DNA from: Culex pipiens pallens | Lineage: Eukaryota > Arthropoda > Insecta > Diptera > Culicidae | NCBI RefSeq assembly: GCF_016801865.2 | Contig: NC_068938.1 | Span: 219,111,827-219,175,826, forward strand | Direction: 5' to 3' | Length of the DNA: 64,000 bases | Shown here: positions 43,564-54,935 of the stretch, one piece after another | How positions within the stretch are numbered: the first letter of the stretch is position 1 | How the letters are laid out: each line of letters starts with the position of its first letter | The notes under the pieces: model-generated | The model's input: only the letters and a program-made list of their open reading frames with translations | Told to the model about the DNA's origin: nothing | The model's database searches: none | Program-made: the position numbers and the translations under genes

Positions 43564-43901
43564 CAGGGTTGCCAGGTTGCTACAAAAATCTGGGTATGCT
43601 AGATTTCTCAAGAGTCAGCCAGTATAAAGATTTATCATTATCTGTGCCAGATTTTGACAGTTTTATTTTTTTTGCAAATTTTGAAAAAAAAAAATAATTT
43701 AAATCAGCGATTTTAATTGAAAATAGAAAATATAGTAAATATTTACTTCAATGACAATTTTAATTCACTCTTTTCGAGGTCGAAAACAATGAAACCATCA
43801 GAATTTCACAAGATTAGATTGTTAGATTTTTGTCTGCCAGATTTTTCCAGATTTTTTTCGGAACATGGCCAGATTTTTCCTACTTTGGCCTGGCAACCCT
43901 G
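43564..43901. mobile_element. hAT-type MITE with CAGGGTTGCCAGG ends
   Basis: CAGGGTTGCCAGG on the left is mirrored by CCTGGCAACCCTG on the right, a perfect 13-base inverted repeat. The flanking octamers AACTAAAC (43556-43563) and AACTCAAC (43902-43909) match at seven of eight positions. The body is 338 bases with CCAGATTTTTCC-type repeats near the right end. No transposase. Confidence 0.85.
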
Positions 43902-44149
43902 AACTCAACTGTACAAATTTGTTGCAAGTCAATTTAATGAACTTAACAATCAATGAACTTATCGAATCTGAAATAACCCAAAGGGGTAAATTTATCATTT
44001 AGAACAAAATTTGTCATTTTAAAATTGTGTTGTTTTTTGTATTTTTGCAGGGTAATGTTTAAAGGGTAACAATTTTTATACGGACTTGGTTTTGAGCATC
44101 ACAAGTTATCGCGTTTTCACGATTTTTTTATTTGATAAAGTTACTTTTT

Positions 44150-44240
44150 GCATTCCGTTGTGAAACAACTATTTTTTTCTGTCATTCTTGAACGACGAAA
44201 TGGCCTACTTTTCTTTTCAAAAAATAACAGAATGGAAAAT
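44150..44240 (+). repeat. Hairpin repeat family B, fragment
   Basis: GCATTCCGTTGTGAAACAAC and GTCATTCTTGAACGACGAAA, then TGGCCTACTTTTC, match the beginning of the copy at 19540; the hairpin part is missing. Confidence 0.6.
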
Positions 44241-44277
44241 TACTATTTTTTTTATTTCATTTCAATAACACTTTAAA

Positions 44278-44440
44278 TGTCTCGAGTTTTTTTTAAAAAG
44301 GTCCTATAAACAAAATTTTTACTTTTTGCTTTTTGGGTGTTTTTGAATACCCCTGACTCAAGGCGGTTCTAAAAACACCCAAAAAGCAAAAATTGAAAAT
44401 TTTGTTTATAGGACCTTTTCAAAAAAAACTCTAGATGTGT
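44278..44440. mobile_element. Palindromic MITE with AAGGTCCTATAAACAAAATT arms
   Basis: The left arm 44282-44345 (GGTCCTATAAACAAAATTTT, GCTTTTTGGGTGTTTTT) is mirrored by 44371-44435. A short spacer with CCCCTGACTCAAGG separates them. The outermost bases CTCGAG/CTCTAG are imperfect. No target duplication was settled and no coding capacity is present. Confidence 0.8.
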
Positions 44441-45393
44441 TCATTGGAAACGAATTTTGACTGTTCTTAATGTAAAATTATCATGCAGTTCGTTTTTTGA
44501 ATTAAACTCATGTTCACTAAGAAAAACCTTATATTTTGGGAGTTTTCGAATGATCATTTTAACCTTTTTTTTAAATATTACAGATACCTAGCTTTTAAAT
44601 CTCAATTAAAAATTGGCTGAAAACTTTTTCTTAAAGATAGTAGTAGGACACTTCATCACCATGCTCAGTATAGTTCCATAACATTCTGTTTGAATTTTAT
44701 TCGTAATTTTTTTCATGCAGCAACAAAATTTTACTCCGGTTATCAATTTTGCTCAGATTTACGTACTTTAAAGTTTTTAGGTACCAAAAATTATTTTACC
44801 CCATGAGCTCAACTGTAAACATGCTGTTGAAATATACAAAATTTTCTCAAAAATCATCTAATTCAAAAATAATTGAACTAGAAACATGTAAAATACGTTC
44901 AAAAAGGTACAATCATATTTCTAAGGCTTTTTGATAATCATGGTTGCAATGCCACCTTCTAATTTAAAAGGTGGCATGTTTTAAGTGAAAAAAATGAGCC
45001 AACTTGGCTGAGAAGTCAATCGATTAGGCTTTACTTTTGTCAATGGGGTTTTCCTCCATAGCTCAATAGTTGGGTTTGATCCAATGGAACATATCCTCAA
45101 ATGGAAATTTTCATAAATTGTTATTTTTTTCCAGGAATCGATTTTAGTGTTTAATGGCAATTTATTGGTAAAATTGAGGAGGAAATAAACTTGGGGCAAA
45201 ATTTTGAGGCTAGGAAGTATGACAGGTATGAATTGGGGACAGAGTATCTGTCAATTGGTTAAAGTCACTCACAATATGAAAGTTGAGTGATTTGAGATCA
45301 TTTCTTACGTCACGATTTTCTCTGGTAAATATTACTATATTGTAATTTATTCCATTTTCAACATACATTTTTTTACCATTTTATACATGCATT
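44441..45393. other. AT-rich tract with one small hairpin
   Basis: TGCCACCTT and AAGGTGGCA form a 9-base stem around an 8-base loop at about 44950-44976. Otherwise nothing is supported. Confidence 0.4.
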
Positions 45394-45690
45394 AGGGTGA
45401 TAAATAAAATTAAAATTTTGGAAAATCTTAAAGGATACTCCCTGGTTCGATTCTATAGGCAAATATAAGTAACTGTGCCAATTTTGAACCAAATCGGTTA
45501 AGGTTAAGGGGTCGCTTTTATAGTTAAAGTTTAAATGGGGGAAATCGCGACAGAATTCACCAAAAATCAGGATCAACTCGTATCGTTTTGCACCCTTCGA
45601 CAATGGGCATTCGCATATTTTTAAATGTTGTGTGAACGAATTTTTGACGCAAAATAGCTTCTCTGGTCTCATGAAATGCCAATTCGGTTA
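45394..45690 (+). repeat. Diverged relative of the 14593-15079 element
   Basis: TTAGGGTGATAAATAAAATT is followed by TGTGCCAATTTTGAACCAAA and TCGGTTAAGGTTAAGGGGTC, paralleling the left part of the hAT-type element at 14593. No clean right end or duplication is visible. Confidence 0.4.
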
Positions 45691-47268
45691 AAAAGTATAA
45701 ATGAAATCTTCTTAATTATGCATTTATACAAAAGCAAATTGCAGAAAAAGTTAAGAATTTTTGCTTTTTTTTTTCAAAATTGTGTCCAATAAACGGAGAT
45801 TGCCTGTACCACCATACTGTTTCGGATCACACTTGGAAAACCTCCTCCCGATGGGCTTGCAGTACCATTCGGTGGGCGGCATCCAAAGTGTTGGTGACTC
45901 GAGCAATACCTGTTCGACCAGTTTCCAAGTTAGGAAAAAAGGAAGACATCATCATACTGCGCTAGTGTGCTTTCAGTCCCTCCCTCCCCCGCAGTTACCA
46001 GGCTCAATAACGGGTTCGAAACACCTGCTGCCTTTTTCGAAGCATTTCTCCCTTTCTAGAAGTTGACACAGAGGAAAAACCCAGGAAAAACTATCGAAAA
46101 GGCGCAGCACGCAATCAAGAAAGGCAGTCTTCCCCTCCCGGAAAAGGATTGTAGAATCATGAGTTGGGCTCCAAATGAAGGTCGGAATGTACCCTCATTT
46201 TAACGGGGGTGGCTACTACGGGAGGGAAATTTGGGTAAAATATTGTTTTAGAGTGATCGGAATAAATTTAATAACGGTGTGCCGATGGGACCAAGACCAA
46301 ATGGTTCAATTCGAGCGTGAGCTGGTTAGAGTCCTCTGGGTCTGCTGGGTGGTGATGATTTTGAGCGGTCCTTCAGCTGGAAATTTGGAATAACATTGTT
46401 AAGTGGCAAGAAACTGGTTGTGATAACATGTGTGGGGGTGGTTTCATTTGGTAGTTCAAATATATTCTCGCATGGAAATTGGAATTCCTGGAATTTTCAA
46501 GAATATTGAACCTTTTCAACTTCCCTGAATAGCTTTTATTTTTAGACCTTTGCCATAGAATGCAACTTTTCTAATACCCTAACTTATTCTCCTTGCGTGT
46601 TTTTGTTTTAGATGAAATATTATAGTTTAATTATTTTTAATTTTCTTGAAATATTAACATCTTGAACATGCTTTTTCCCAAAAACACTCATTCGTAATTA
46701 CTTTTCCCTGAAAGAATTTTGATCTCTTCACCTAAATCGCGCTCTTCAAGGTGCTGAGACGTGTTTATTCGAGGGAAATCGTGTCCCAAAGCAAATACCA
46801 TTCTCCAGGAAAAGCTCTCTTCCTGGCGCCTGGCGATGAATATTTTATTGTTATTCGATGTCACCAAAACTCATCTAGCTGGCAGGCGAATGGGAATTTG
46901 TTTGCTTGTGCGTGAGTGTACGTGACACATACACCCGAGCCTTCAATCGCTTCCACCGACATAAGGATGATGAAGGAATGGTGTTCTGAATTCCAAGGTC
47001 CTCAAAAATTTAAGGAGAATGCGATATTTCTGCAAAATTGCGAATAAATCTAATTGACAAAATTGTAATAAGACCGTAATAAGTATGACAAATCCCAAAG
47101 AAAAAAGAATCGCAAATGAGCCGAAAATAAACCCCAAAAAGCCAACAATTGGACCCCACCCCCTAAAAAAGAAAACATAATTCCGCACTCACGTTCGGCA
47201 TAACGAATCTAATTTGATCAGTCGCGAGTGGGAAAATATTTTCCTCCCAAATACAGACATAAATATTC
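45691..47268. other. Unique GC-richer island
   Basis: Single-copy-looking DNA with short frames on both strands. No recognised gene or repeat. Confidence 0.4.
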
Positions 47269-47505
47269 ATGTCTGAGCCACTTTTGACACTTTTCGCAGA
47301 CTTTTCTCAAAAATTTAAGAAAGAAGACCAAGAAGAGGAAGGCGGCGTGATATTTCGATATTTCTGGGAGGCTGCCGCCGACGAAGGTTACGGTTATGAC
47401 GATGATTTTGGCTTCTTCATGCGGAGCCTGACTTGTCTGCCAGACATGGCAAGATTTATCGAGGCCAAACTGATGGTGGTGCTGCCGTTCTGTATCGTTG
47501 ATTGA
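47269..47505 (+). CDS. Candidate small ORF, 78 residues, acidic, unknown function
   Basis: The frame starts at ATG, ends in TGA and encodes 78 residues. The codons look more protein-like than in most frames here: GAG, GCC, CTG and ATC are common and the third position is GC-richer than the AT-rich surroundings. The central part is acidic (KKEDQEEEGG, then DEGYGYDDDFGFF), and the C-terminal part, FIEAKLMVVLPFC, is hydrophobic. No signal peptide, named domain or repeat is visible. It may be a micropeptide, a single exon, or a chance frame in a unique island. A comparison with other mosquitoes for synonymous-biased conservation would decide. Confidence 0.22.
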   Translation: MSEPLLTLFADFSQKFKKEDQEEEGGVIFRYFWEAAADEGYGYDDDFGFFMRSLTCLPDMARFIEAKLMVVLPFCIVD

Positions 47506-48329
47506 ATTTTTTGGCTGCTTTTGCTAATATTTGGCGTGCCTTTCACACCCTGTCTAGCTGCTATGCCCAACAAAGAGGGAGGAGGGAAGAATTTTGATGG
47601 GAATTTTTGAAACGTTGAAGGCGCACAATGTTCTGTCGATGGTTTGAAATATTTTCGAACGAAAATTTATGTGTTCTTCTGCTAAGCAAGATTTATTAAA
47701 CTATTCAATCCTTTCAAAGAATTCTAGTAGTAGAGTATTATGGTAAATTTTAACCTCTGCAAAAAGGGTAAAACTGCAAACATTGGTGGTGGTTTAAGTT
47801 GTTGAAAAGATAACTTAAGTAAAAATTACCAAATAATTTAATTTTGACCACTCAGATAATCCAAATTGAACGATTCTAGTTATTTTGGTTCAAATTAAAC
47901 TTTTTAAAAATAAAACTGGTACATTCGATAATCATCTTTTATTAAAACATATAATGACGTATATTTATGTATATATCAATCAAATAGGGCTGCACCGATC
48001 TATAAACTTCTTTTGAATTTGGGGATTACAGATCGGACAATGACGTAAAACTTTAGGAAAAGAAAAAAATCATAAATTCATCTATATTTTGTATTTTTTT
48101 TAATGCAGGCACAGCTGTTATAATGTTTATGGTTTATAATAATACTTTTTGTTTCGTAATTTTTTTTTAAATCAGGCTTTAAATTTTAAAATCAGTTTTT
48201 TTTGTTTTGAACTCTCCTCGACTGCGATAAAGCCCGAAAACAAAAACATGGAATAAATATTTGTTTTTGCCTAATACAGTTTGAAGAAATAATTCATATG
48301 TAATATATTTTATTTAAAAAAGAAAGTTT
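47506..48329. other. AT-rich tract
   Basis: No repeat or frame is supported. Confidence 0.4.
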
Positions 48330-48540
48330 TACCAAGTTGAATTTGATACGACGAGTGCTACAAAAATCAATTTTTGCAACGAGTTGAATATTTGTTGTTT
48401 TTTTTTTTGCAATTGCGGATAACACCTTTTGATTATTTTTTTCAGTGGTGGGTTCTTTTCTCTGCTTTATAATTTCCGTTAAAAAAATTATAAACTACAA
48501 ATCAAAATCGAAACTATTGCTGAAAAGTTGAACTTTGAAT
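48330..48540 (-). repeat. Hairpin repeat family B, decayed copy
   Basis: ACCAAGTTGAATTTGATACG, ACGAGTGCTACAAAAATCAA and TTTTTGCAACGAGTTGAAT match the right half of family B reversed, and a CTGAAAAGTTGAACTTT half palindrome lies at about 48520-48538. Confidence 0.55.
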
Positions 48541-48579
48541 TGTGACGTTAATGAAAACTAAACAAAAAATATTTTCGCT

Positions 48580-49780
48580 TGTTTTAACATTCTTTCAAAC
48601 ATGAGCAGTTCTTTGAAACATTTAATAAAAGATTTTTGTTACAGTGCTTGAATTTTTTTAACATTCCTAGTTTTTTTTTAAATACATTGTTTTTACCAAA
48701 CAATAATTCCCATTAGTTTATGCTGTTTCTGACTTGACTAGTTTCTTAAAAAATGGTATATAATATAAAAAAAAATCTGACTCTTTTTGCATTCTTTCTC
48801 CATGACCAGTATTTGGAAAATAAATTGGTTATAAAATTCATTAAGTTTTGGCATTCTTTCAAATATTAACAGTTCTTTGAAAACAAACTGAAATAAAACA
48901 GCAATATGTCATAAGTTCTATTTTTTTTTTTTTGAACATGGGCTGTTTTATAAAATAAATTGAATTTTCAAAATATAACTTCTATGATTTTTCCATTTTT
49001 ACAAACATGACTAGTTCTTTGCATTGTTTAAAAAATAACGATTATTAAGTTTTTGGTACTTCAACAGTATAACAAAATTAATTAAATTTTGAAATCTTTT
49101 ACCATGTCTCGATCTTAGAAAATAATCTGGTTTTCCAAAATTGGACATTTTTTTCATTCTAACAAAAAAAAAGTTCCTTGAAAAAAAATAGGTTTTTCAA
49201 AAGATAATTTCTTTGATTTTTTGCATGCTTTTAAACATGATTAGTTTTTTGAATAATAAAAAAAAGTTAAAATTATCAACTTTTTGAGTTTTTTCAATTT
49301 TTAAGAGAATACATAGTTAATTCAATCACAGCAGCTTAAACAAAATTTTTGGTGTATACTATTTTTTTGCTTTCTGCATTATTTTAAACATGAGTTGCTC
49401 TTGAAAAACTTAAAAAAGTTTTTTCTAATTTCAGGACACATGACAGCTTCTCAGTTTTTTAAAGAGTAATTTTAATTCATTTCTGTAAGGTTTTGTTTGA
49501 TTCAGATATGAGCAGTTCCATGGAATAATAGTTAAAGATGAATTAATAATAATATTATTTTTTTTAAACAGAGGTAGTCGATTTTAAATAAATAATCAGC
49601 TTTTTTTTCAAAATACTTGTGTTATCAAAATAAAATTGCTGACCCCAACAAGAATAGTTCTTTGATTTATGTTGATGTTCTTTGGATTTTTTTTTAACTT
49701 GAGTTGTATGAACAAAATGTTTCTCAAAAAAAGCTTTGATTTTTGCATTTTTCTGAATAATATGAATATTTTGGAAAAAA
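48580..49780 (+). repeat. Highly decayed tandem array, unit about 65-110 bases
   Basis: A core of the form CATTCTTTCAAACATGAGCAG plus TTCTTTGAAA recurs with many changes at about 48590, 48785, 48850, 48935, 48990, 49215, 49370 and 49505, with weaker echoes between. The spacers are A/T-rich and variable. No single pair is highly alike, so this is inferred from the repeated order of words rather than from clean alignment. Confidence 0.5.
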
Positions 49781-50126
49781 AAACATTCTGATAAATGTCG
49801 TTGTTTTTCAAAGCCAAAAATAAATACAAATCTTTTTCCAAGATTTTTTTTGCAACAATAACTTTCGACAAAAGTCTATTTTGCGAAACGACTCTCGGCG
49901 AAATGTACCAAATTGATAAGAAGTACATTATTCCGTCACTCGAAAAAGATAGGAAAAATAAGTAATTAGTATAACTACTGAATTTATGAAAATGTGTTTT
50001 AAGGTCTATTTTATTTCCTATCGGCCTTTGATATTTTTCCTTAAAATTTCAAAAATTACATCAAATTATTCAAAAACGAATGCCAAATAATTGCATCTCG
50101 AACGCTGTTAAACTAATAATTGAAAA
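49781..50126. other. AT-rich tract
   Basis: No repeat or frame is supported. Confidence 0.4.
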
Positions 50127-51196
50127 TTGTACTTTTCAACTTTAACTCCCATCGGAAATCAATCACCATTCCATTTGCGGGTTTTCCTTGTTCCTACTGA
50201 ACCAGTTCATCCAGATGCCTTTTCATGCCTGCCAGCTGTAAAATTCTGGGTAACACAAATGGAATTGATTTCATTACTTCGAAACCAACCCCACCGAGGT
50301 TGGAAAACTGAAAATTCGATTTTCCACAACATACACTTCCCTCCAGGTCCAGAGGTGGCTACAAGATGAAGTACGTCTGCTTCCGGTGCAACTTTACGAC
50401 CAGATGTGGGCGTGTGACGGCTCAACAGTTGCTTCACGTCAATCATTCGGACTCACGTTGAGAGGGTGAAGGCTGTCAAAGAGATGACATGTCATTCGAT
50501 CAGGATGACGAGGTTCAGGCAGTTGGTAATCCAATTTCTGGGCTCTGAAACTTTTTTGCTGATTTTTTTTTTTTTTTTAGCCACGAGGTTAAAGCTTGTG
50601 GAACACAACTTAAAGCTTTTGGAGGATAAATTCCAACAAGGTTAAATGCCATGACCAGGATCAAGGAAAATTCCCAAAAATCCAATACCTAATTCATAAT
50701 GTTTTGCTTCCGCGTCCTTCTAACCCCTGAATCACATCCAGCCAATCCACCAGGAATCTCAGCTTAGATCAGCCCAGCCCAGCACACACACCCGAGCATT
50801 CCAAAATTGATTCCTGTACGCAATAAGCTGCCATCCTTGTCAAATCAGATCACCGTGCGAATGGGCTTCACAAATCGTCCGTTGATTGTCTCGGAGCGGG
50901 GGCCAGCTGCTGCCACATTCGTCCGTTCGATGGCCGTGTGTAGGTCAGCTTCGGTCCAGAATACGTGACGCGCCTCGACAACGGTCCCCGGAAGAACACG
51001 ACCGTTTGCGAAAAAAGGTCCTTCGCATAAGGAAGGTCCTTCTAGGCCTTTGATTTCCCGACACGTTTTCACTCCGTTCTATATTTATTGCTGATGGGAA
51101 CGACCCGGTCAGTTCGGAGATCTCATTCCAGCGAAAACATCGAGTCCGGTGTGAATTGGATTTACCTTTAGGGGAGAGTAGGGTCCACGCAACTGC
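50127..51196. other. Unique GC-richer island with a weak minus-strand coding signal
   Basis: The minus-strand frame ending at 50845 includes GRVLPGTVVEARHVFWTEAD and then HTAIERTNVAAAGPRSE before its stop. Codons there are fairly GC-rich at third positions, but no family is recognised and the upstream DNA (51075-51196) changes frame. Confidence 0.3.
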
Positions 51197-51607
51197 TTAA
51201 CTCCTACATGTATCAAGCAACCCGAATTTCCCCTCGGTTAATGCTGCTGATTCAGGTGAGCTTCTTCCACCTTCGGAAAAAAGCAAGGTGAGAAAGTCGG
51301 CCAAAACTAAATCCACGCTCCAAACGAACCGTGGAAAGGCCGACTCTTCACCATACCGTAGGGCCTCCTTCCGGCTGGCGTTTAAAAATGTAGGACACAA
51401 GGCGGCCCCGGTCACGGGATCGTTTATCTTCGTTCGCACCCTCGTGTCCGCGTTCCGGTTGGTGTGGCGGCCAGTTCCGGTGAAATCCTCTGCAAACAAG
51501 TGCACCTTCCACGAGCCGACCCGGACCCGACCCGAGCAAATACCAGCAGTGTTTACGGTCTTGGAAGAGGACATCCCCACCCATATAGGGGTGTACACCT
51601 TAATCAA
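51197..51607 (-). CDS. Candidate coding exon or gene remnant, unknown function
   Basis: The minus-strand frame is open for 136 codons, with the first ATG about 12 codons in. Third codon positions are strongly G or C across its middle (for example VHLFAEDFTGTGRHTNRN), as in mosquito coding sequence. A plus-strand frame of 107 codons (51288-51611) and a second minus frame (51348-51584) are also open, which weakens the case. A CAGGTGAGC string at 51254 would be a good plus-strand splice donor, so coding on that strand is also possible. I recognise no domain. It may be an exon, a decayed gene copy or GC-rich non-coding DNA. Confidence 0.2.
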   Translation of the reverse strand: MIKVYTPIWVGMSSSKTVNTAGICSGRVRVGSWKVHLFAEDFTGTGRHTNRNADTRVRTKINDPVTGAALCPTFLNASRKEALRYGEESAFPRFVWSVDLVLADFLTLLFSEGGRSSPESAALTEGKFGLLDTCRS

Positions 51608-51935
51608 ATAAAATCCTGTTGCGAAATGGGATTTGGTGGTAAAAGGAGGGGGTTGAGGAAATAACGAAGGATAAATACGAAGGCAGTTAGAATATTCTCT
51701 CTTGCGGAAAAGTGCTTGCTAGAAATAATCGTTGAAAAACAGGATATCAATCTCAGTTTTTGACAAATTAATTGAAAACAATTTAAAATGTGCAGACCAT
51801 TTTTAGAATATTTAATCACATTTAAATGAATTATAATGCATATCATAGTTGAAAGGCACTCCAAAAACTATTTGTATTAAAAAATATTAAGTATTTTTTA
51901 TTACAAATAAAAAAAAACCCGACAAAATTCGCCTT
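51608..51935. other. AT-rich tract
   Basis: No feature is supported. Confidence 0.4.
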
Positions 51936-52140
51936 GTTTTTTTAATTTGTTGACGTTTTTAGCCTCCTGTGATCAAAATTTGATTTTGCGTAACCTTTCC
52001 CATACAATCCGGATTTTCCGGAATCGGTTCCAGAGTGGCCAAAGTTGTCACTTTTTGGCGTAAGAACCTTCCTTGGACTTATACGAACCCAACGCAACAA
52101 AGAGCACCTCGAACTGATTCGCGTTCGAACAAAACCGTCG
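51936..52140 (+). repeat. Probable interspersed repeat fragment (ATCCGGATTTTCCGGAATCG)
   Basis: ATCCGGATTTTCCGGAATCG followed by GGTTCCAGAGTGGCCAAAGT, between AT-rich flanks, resembles blocks I recall as repeated in mosquito genomes. No second copy exists in the window to prove it. Confidence 0.3.
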
Positions 52141-52831
52141 AATTTTCTTATTTATATAGATATTTTTTGGAGTTCCTTTGAACTATGATTTAAACTATAA
52201 TTCTTTTTAAAGGAATGGAATATTCTGAAAATGGTCTGGCATTTTATTTTTTCAATTTATTTGTTGAATTGGATTGAATTGACTAATAAAATGAATTGAA
52301 ATTCAATATACGCAGACAAGCACAACGAATCCTGAAACCAAAATTATTCAATATTTAGGCTAAATTGTTTCACTTGATGACAAATCAGAAAAATATGTGT
52401 CAAATGTTTTTTTTTTTTTAATCTGATAACCCTAACTCAAAATATAGTGACGATAGTTTTGCCCAAAATTACTATTATGCCAAAGCAAGTTATCCAAGAA
52501 AAGCGCATTTTAATGTCCAGTTCCAAATCTTCGTCCTAGCAATTTCAGTGAAATTCTAGTTTCAGAAGATGCATTGGATCATCATCTACCACTTGGAACA
52601 AAATTCTCCATTTTGACAAAAGTGGATAAATGTAGGATCTTCAATGATCGGTAGAGTTGGTGTTTGAAACTATGTTTAACCTTTAGAGTTAACTAAATTA
52701 AAATTTGCAACAATAAAAGATTATGTGGCCCTACCTCGGATCAAGATAATTTGATTTTTTTTTCTTTTTTAGTAAATAAACATGTCGTTATTGTGATGGA
52801 TGATTAGCTTTTTGCAGATTTGATACATATG
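52141..52831. other. AT-rich tract
   Basis: No repeat or frame is supported. Confidence 0.4.
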
Positions 52832-52846
52832 CTTAAAAGCAGGGCT

Positions 52847-53058
52847 GTGGAGTCGGAGTCGGAGTCGGAGCCGGAGTTGGTGGAGTCGGGTCTTTTTTGG
52901 GACCTGGAGTCGGAGTCGGAGTCGGAGTCGTCAAAACTCGAACAGCTGGAGTCGGAGTCGGAGCCGGAGTCGGCTAAATTTTAAGAGCTGGAGTCGGAGT
53001 CGGAGTCGGAGCCGAAGATTTCTGATAACTCGGAGTCGGAGTCGGAGCCGGAGTTATC
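52847..53058 (+). repeat. Left GAGTCG hexanucleotide array
   Basis: Runs of three to five GGAGTC or GGAGCC hexamers alternate with spacers of about 20-25 bases (CAAAACTCGAACAGCT, AAATTTTAAGAGCT, AAGATTTCTGATAACTC). In hAT elements subterminal repeats are transposase-binding sites; that role is inferred here. Confidence 0.92.
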
Positions 53059-54023
53059 TTAAATACAACAAAAAATATGTTTTTTTTTTATTGTTCAGTA
53101 TTTCCTATAGAACAGCTGAATTTACAAAACATTGTGATATTGTGATTGAAAAGCTCTAATTTTGTTATTACACTATAATCACTAAATGATAACCTCTTAC
53201 CCAAGTATGTAGTATCATAATCATAAAAAAAAATAAAAAAAAATATTGGTTATGTAGTCAGACATATCTAGTTGATTCTTGAATGCTTCCTTTTGCCTAT
53301 ATTTATGTGCCCTTTCAATTCAAATTTGACCAAATTTCATCCAGTTATTTCTGAAAAAAGTACACACACAGTCATATTTTACCTCGATAGCATATGTCTT
53401 GGAAGTTTTAAGTTAAATCATTTTTTAGGAAAAAATTACGAGGTACATAAAAAGATTAAAAATAGTAATAACTGTTTTTGCAAATCGAAAAAGAGTCACT
53501 GACAGTTTAACTTTTGTAACAAATAATCAACGATAATAACAATCTCTTACTTGGAACTCAACATGCGCATTTTGTTTATAACTGAGTACAAGAAAATCAA
53601 AGTGTTGCATTTAAAATACTTGAAACTAACGAAAAATATCAAAAGAAGTTGCAACAAATTTTGAAATAATCATTGATTGTTGATGTTTATGTTGATTTTA
53701 GGTAAACTATTTTGATATCGTTGCAAATTATCGTTGAACAAATCTCAAGAATTCAGTACAAAAATGAACTAATAAAAAAATGTATAGAACAAAATATAGG
53801 ATTTTAATTTATTTTTCAAATATTATTAAAAAAAACAAAATCAAAATATTATCAACCCGTAAGAATTTTCTCATACTGTATGTCCCACGCCAATATGCCG
53901 GAAGGTGATAATCTTTGCATATCAATGTACCTTAAAAAAATAAAATATTTGTGACCTAGACAATATTTTACTTGTGGATATTTGTTTTTTATTATATTTT
54001 AAGTTTTTTCATATATTTTGATG

Positions 54024-54088
54024 GAGGCGCAAGATCATTCATAAAGCTTCGTTTTAGGTGAAGATTCACGAAGTATCGTGCGCCTCCT
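54024..54088. repeat. 65-base hairpin with GGAGGCGCA stem inside the hAT-type element
   Basis: GGAGGCGCAAGAT is mirrored by ATCGTGCGCCTCC, a 13-base stem with one mismatch. The loop contains AAGCTTCG and CACGAAG, which can pair further. It is GC-rich against an AT-rich background. Confidence 0.7.
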
Positions 54089-54720
54089 TTTTAAAGTATA
54101 TAAAATTTTAAAATTAAAATAAATTAAAAATTTCCAGGGTACAATATTTTACATGTCACAGATATTTGAAAAGGACATCTTAAGCGTCTTTTCCACGAAG
54201 AAATTGTTTAGATACATTGATTTGCAATAATAATCTACTTCAGCCATGGCGTGATGTCCATGTACGTCTTAAAAAAAAATTTTCGTTTAAAATTGTCATT
54301 TAAAAAACAATGTCAGCCTGAAAGTGAGCAAATTGAATTTTAATGTTCAATAGATCATTAAGGCCAGGTTTCTTTAGTTATTCATTCAAAAATAACAATT
54401 TAGTATTTAAATTTATTAGCTTTGAATTTTTTTTTTTTCAAATTTAGAGTTTAAGCAAATAATCCAAATTTACTTACAAAACTGTTCTTCTCAAAATGCC
54501 TAAAACTGAAGATATTTTTTGATTTATGTTTCCATAACGTATACAACTTATAACCTAGAAACTTTTTTTCCGTTTATTTACTTTACATTACTTTTACTTA
54601 ACTTATTTTTCTTTAGAAAAACATGACGCTTAGAGAGTATTTAAATTATCCTATTTATCAATGTTTAAAAAATAATTAACTAATAAAAGTTAACTAACTT
54701 TTGAAACATTTTAAAAAAAA

Positions 54721-54935
54721 GTGGAGTCGGATTCGGAGTCGGAGCCAACCATTTGTTGAAAGCTGGAGTCGGAGTCGGAGTCGGAGTCGGCTAGAGTTGG
54801 TAGGCCGGAGTCGGAGTCGGAGTCGGAGCCAACCATTTGTTGAAAGCCGGAGCCGGAGTCGGAGTCGGAGTCGGCTAATCTGAGAAAGCCGGAGTCGGAG
54901 TCGGAGTCGGAGTCGTTTGAAATATGACCCGACTC
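54721..54935 (+). repeat. Right GAGTCG array with alternating higher-order units
   Basis: Two spacer types alternate: CAACCATTTGTTGAAAGC at about 54747 and 54830, and CTAGAGTTGGTAGGCC or CTAATCTGAGAAAGCC between them. The hexamer blocks thus form a higher-order repeat of about 83 bases. The array is in direct, not inverted, orientation relative to the left array. Confidence 0.9.

Noticed and set aside
54701..54883. RS-rich protein resembling a splicing factor
   Set aside because: It is the GGAGTC hexamer array translated in one frame.
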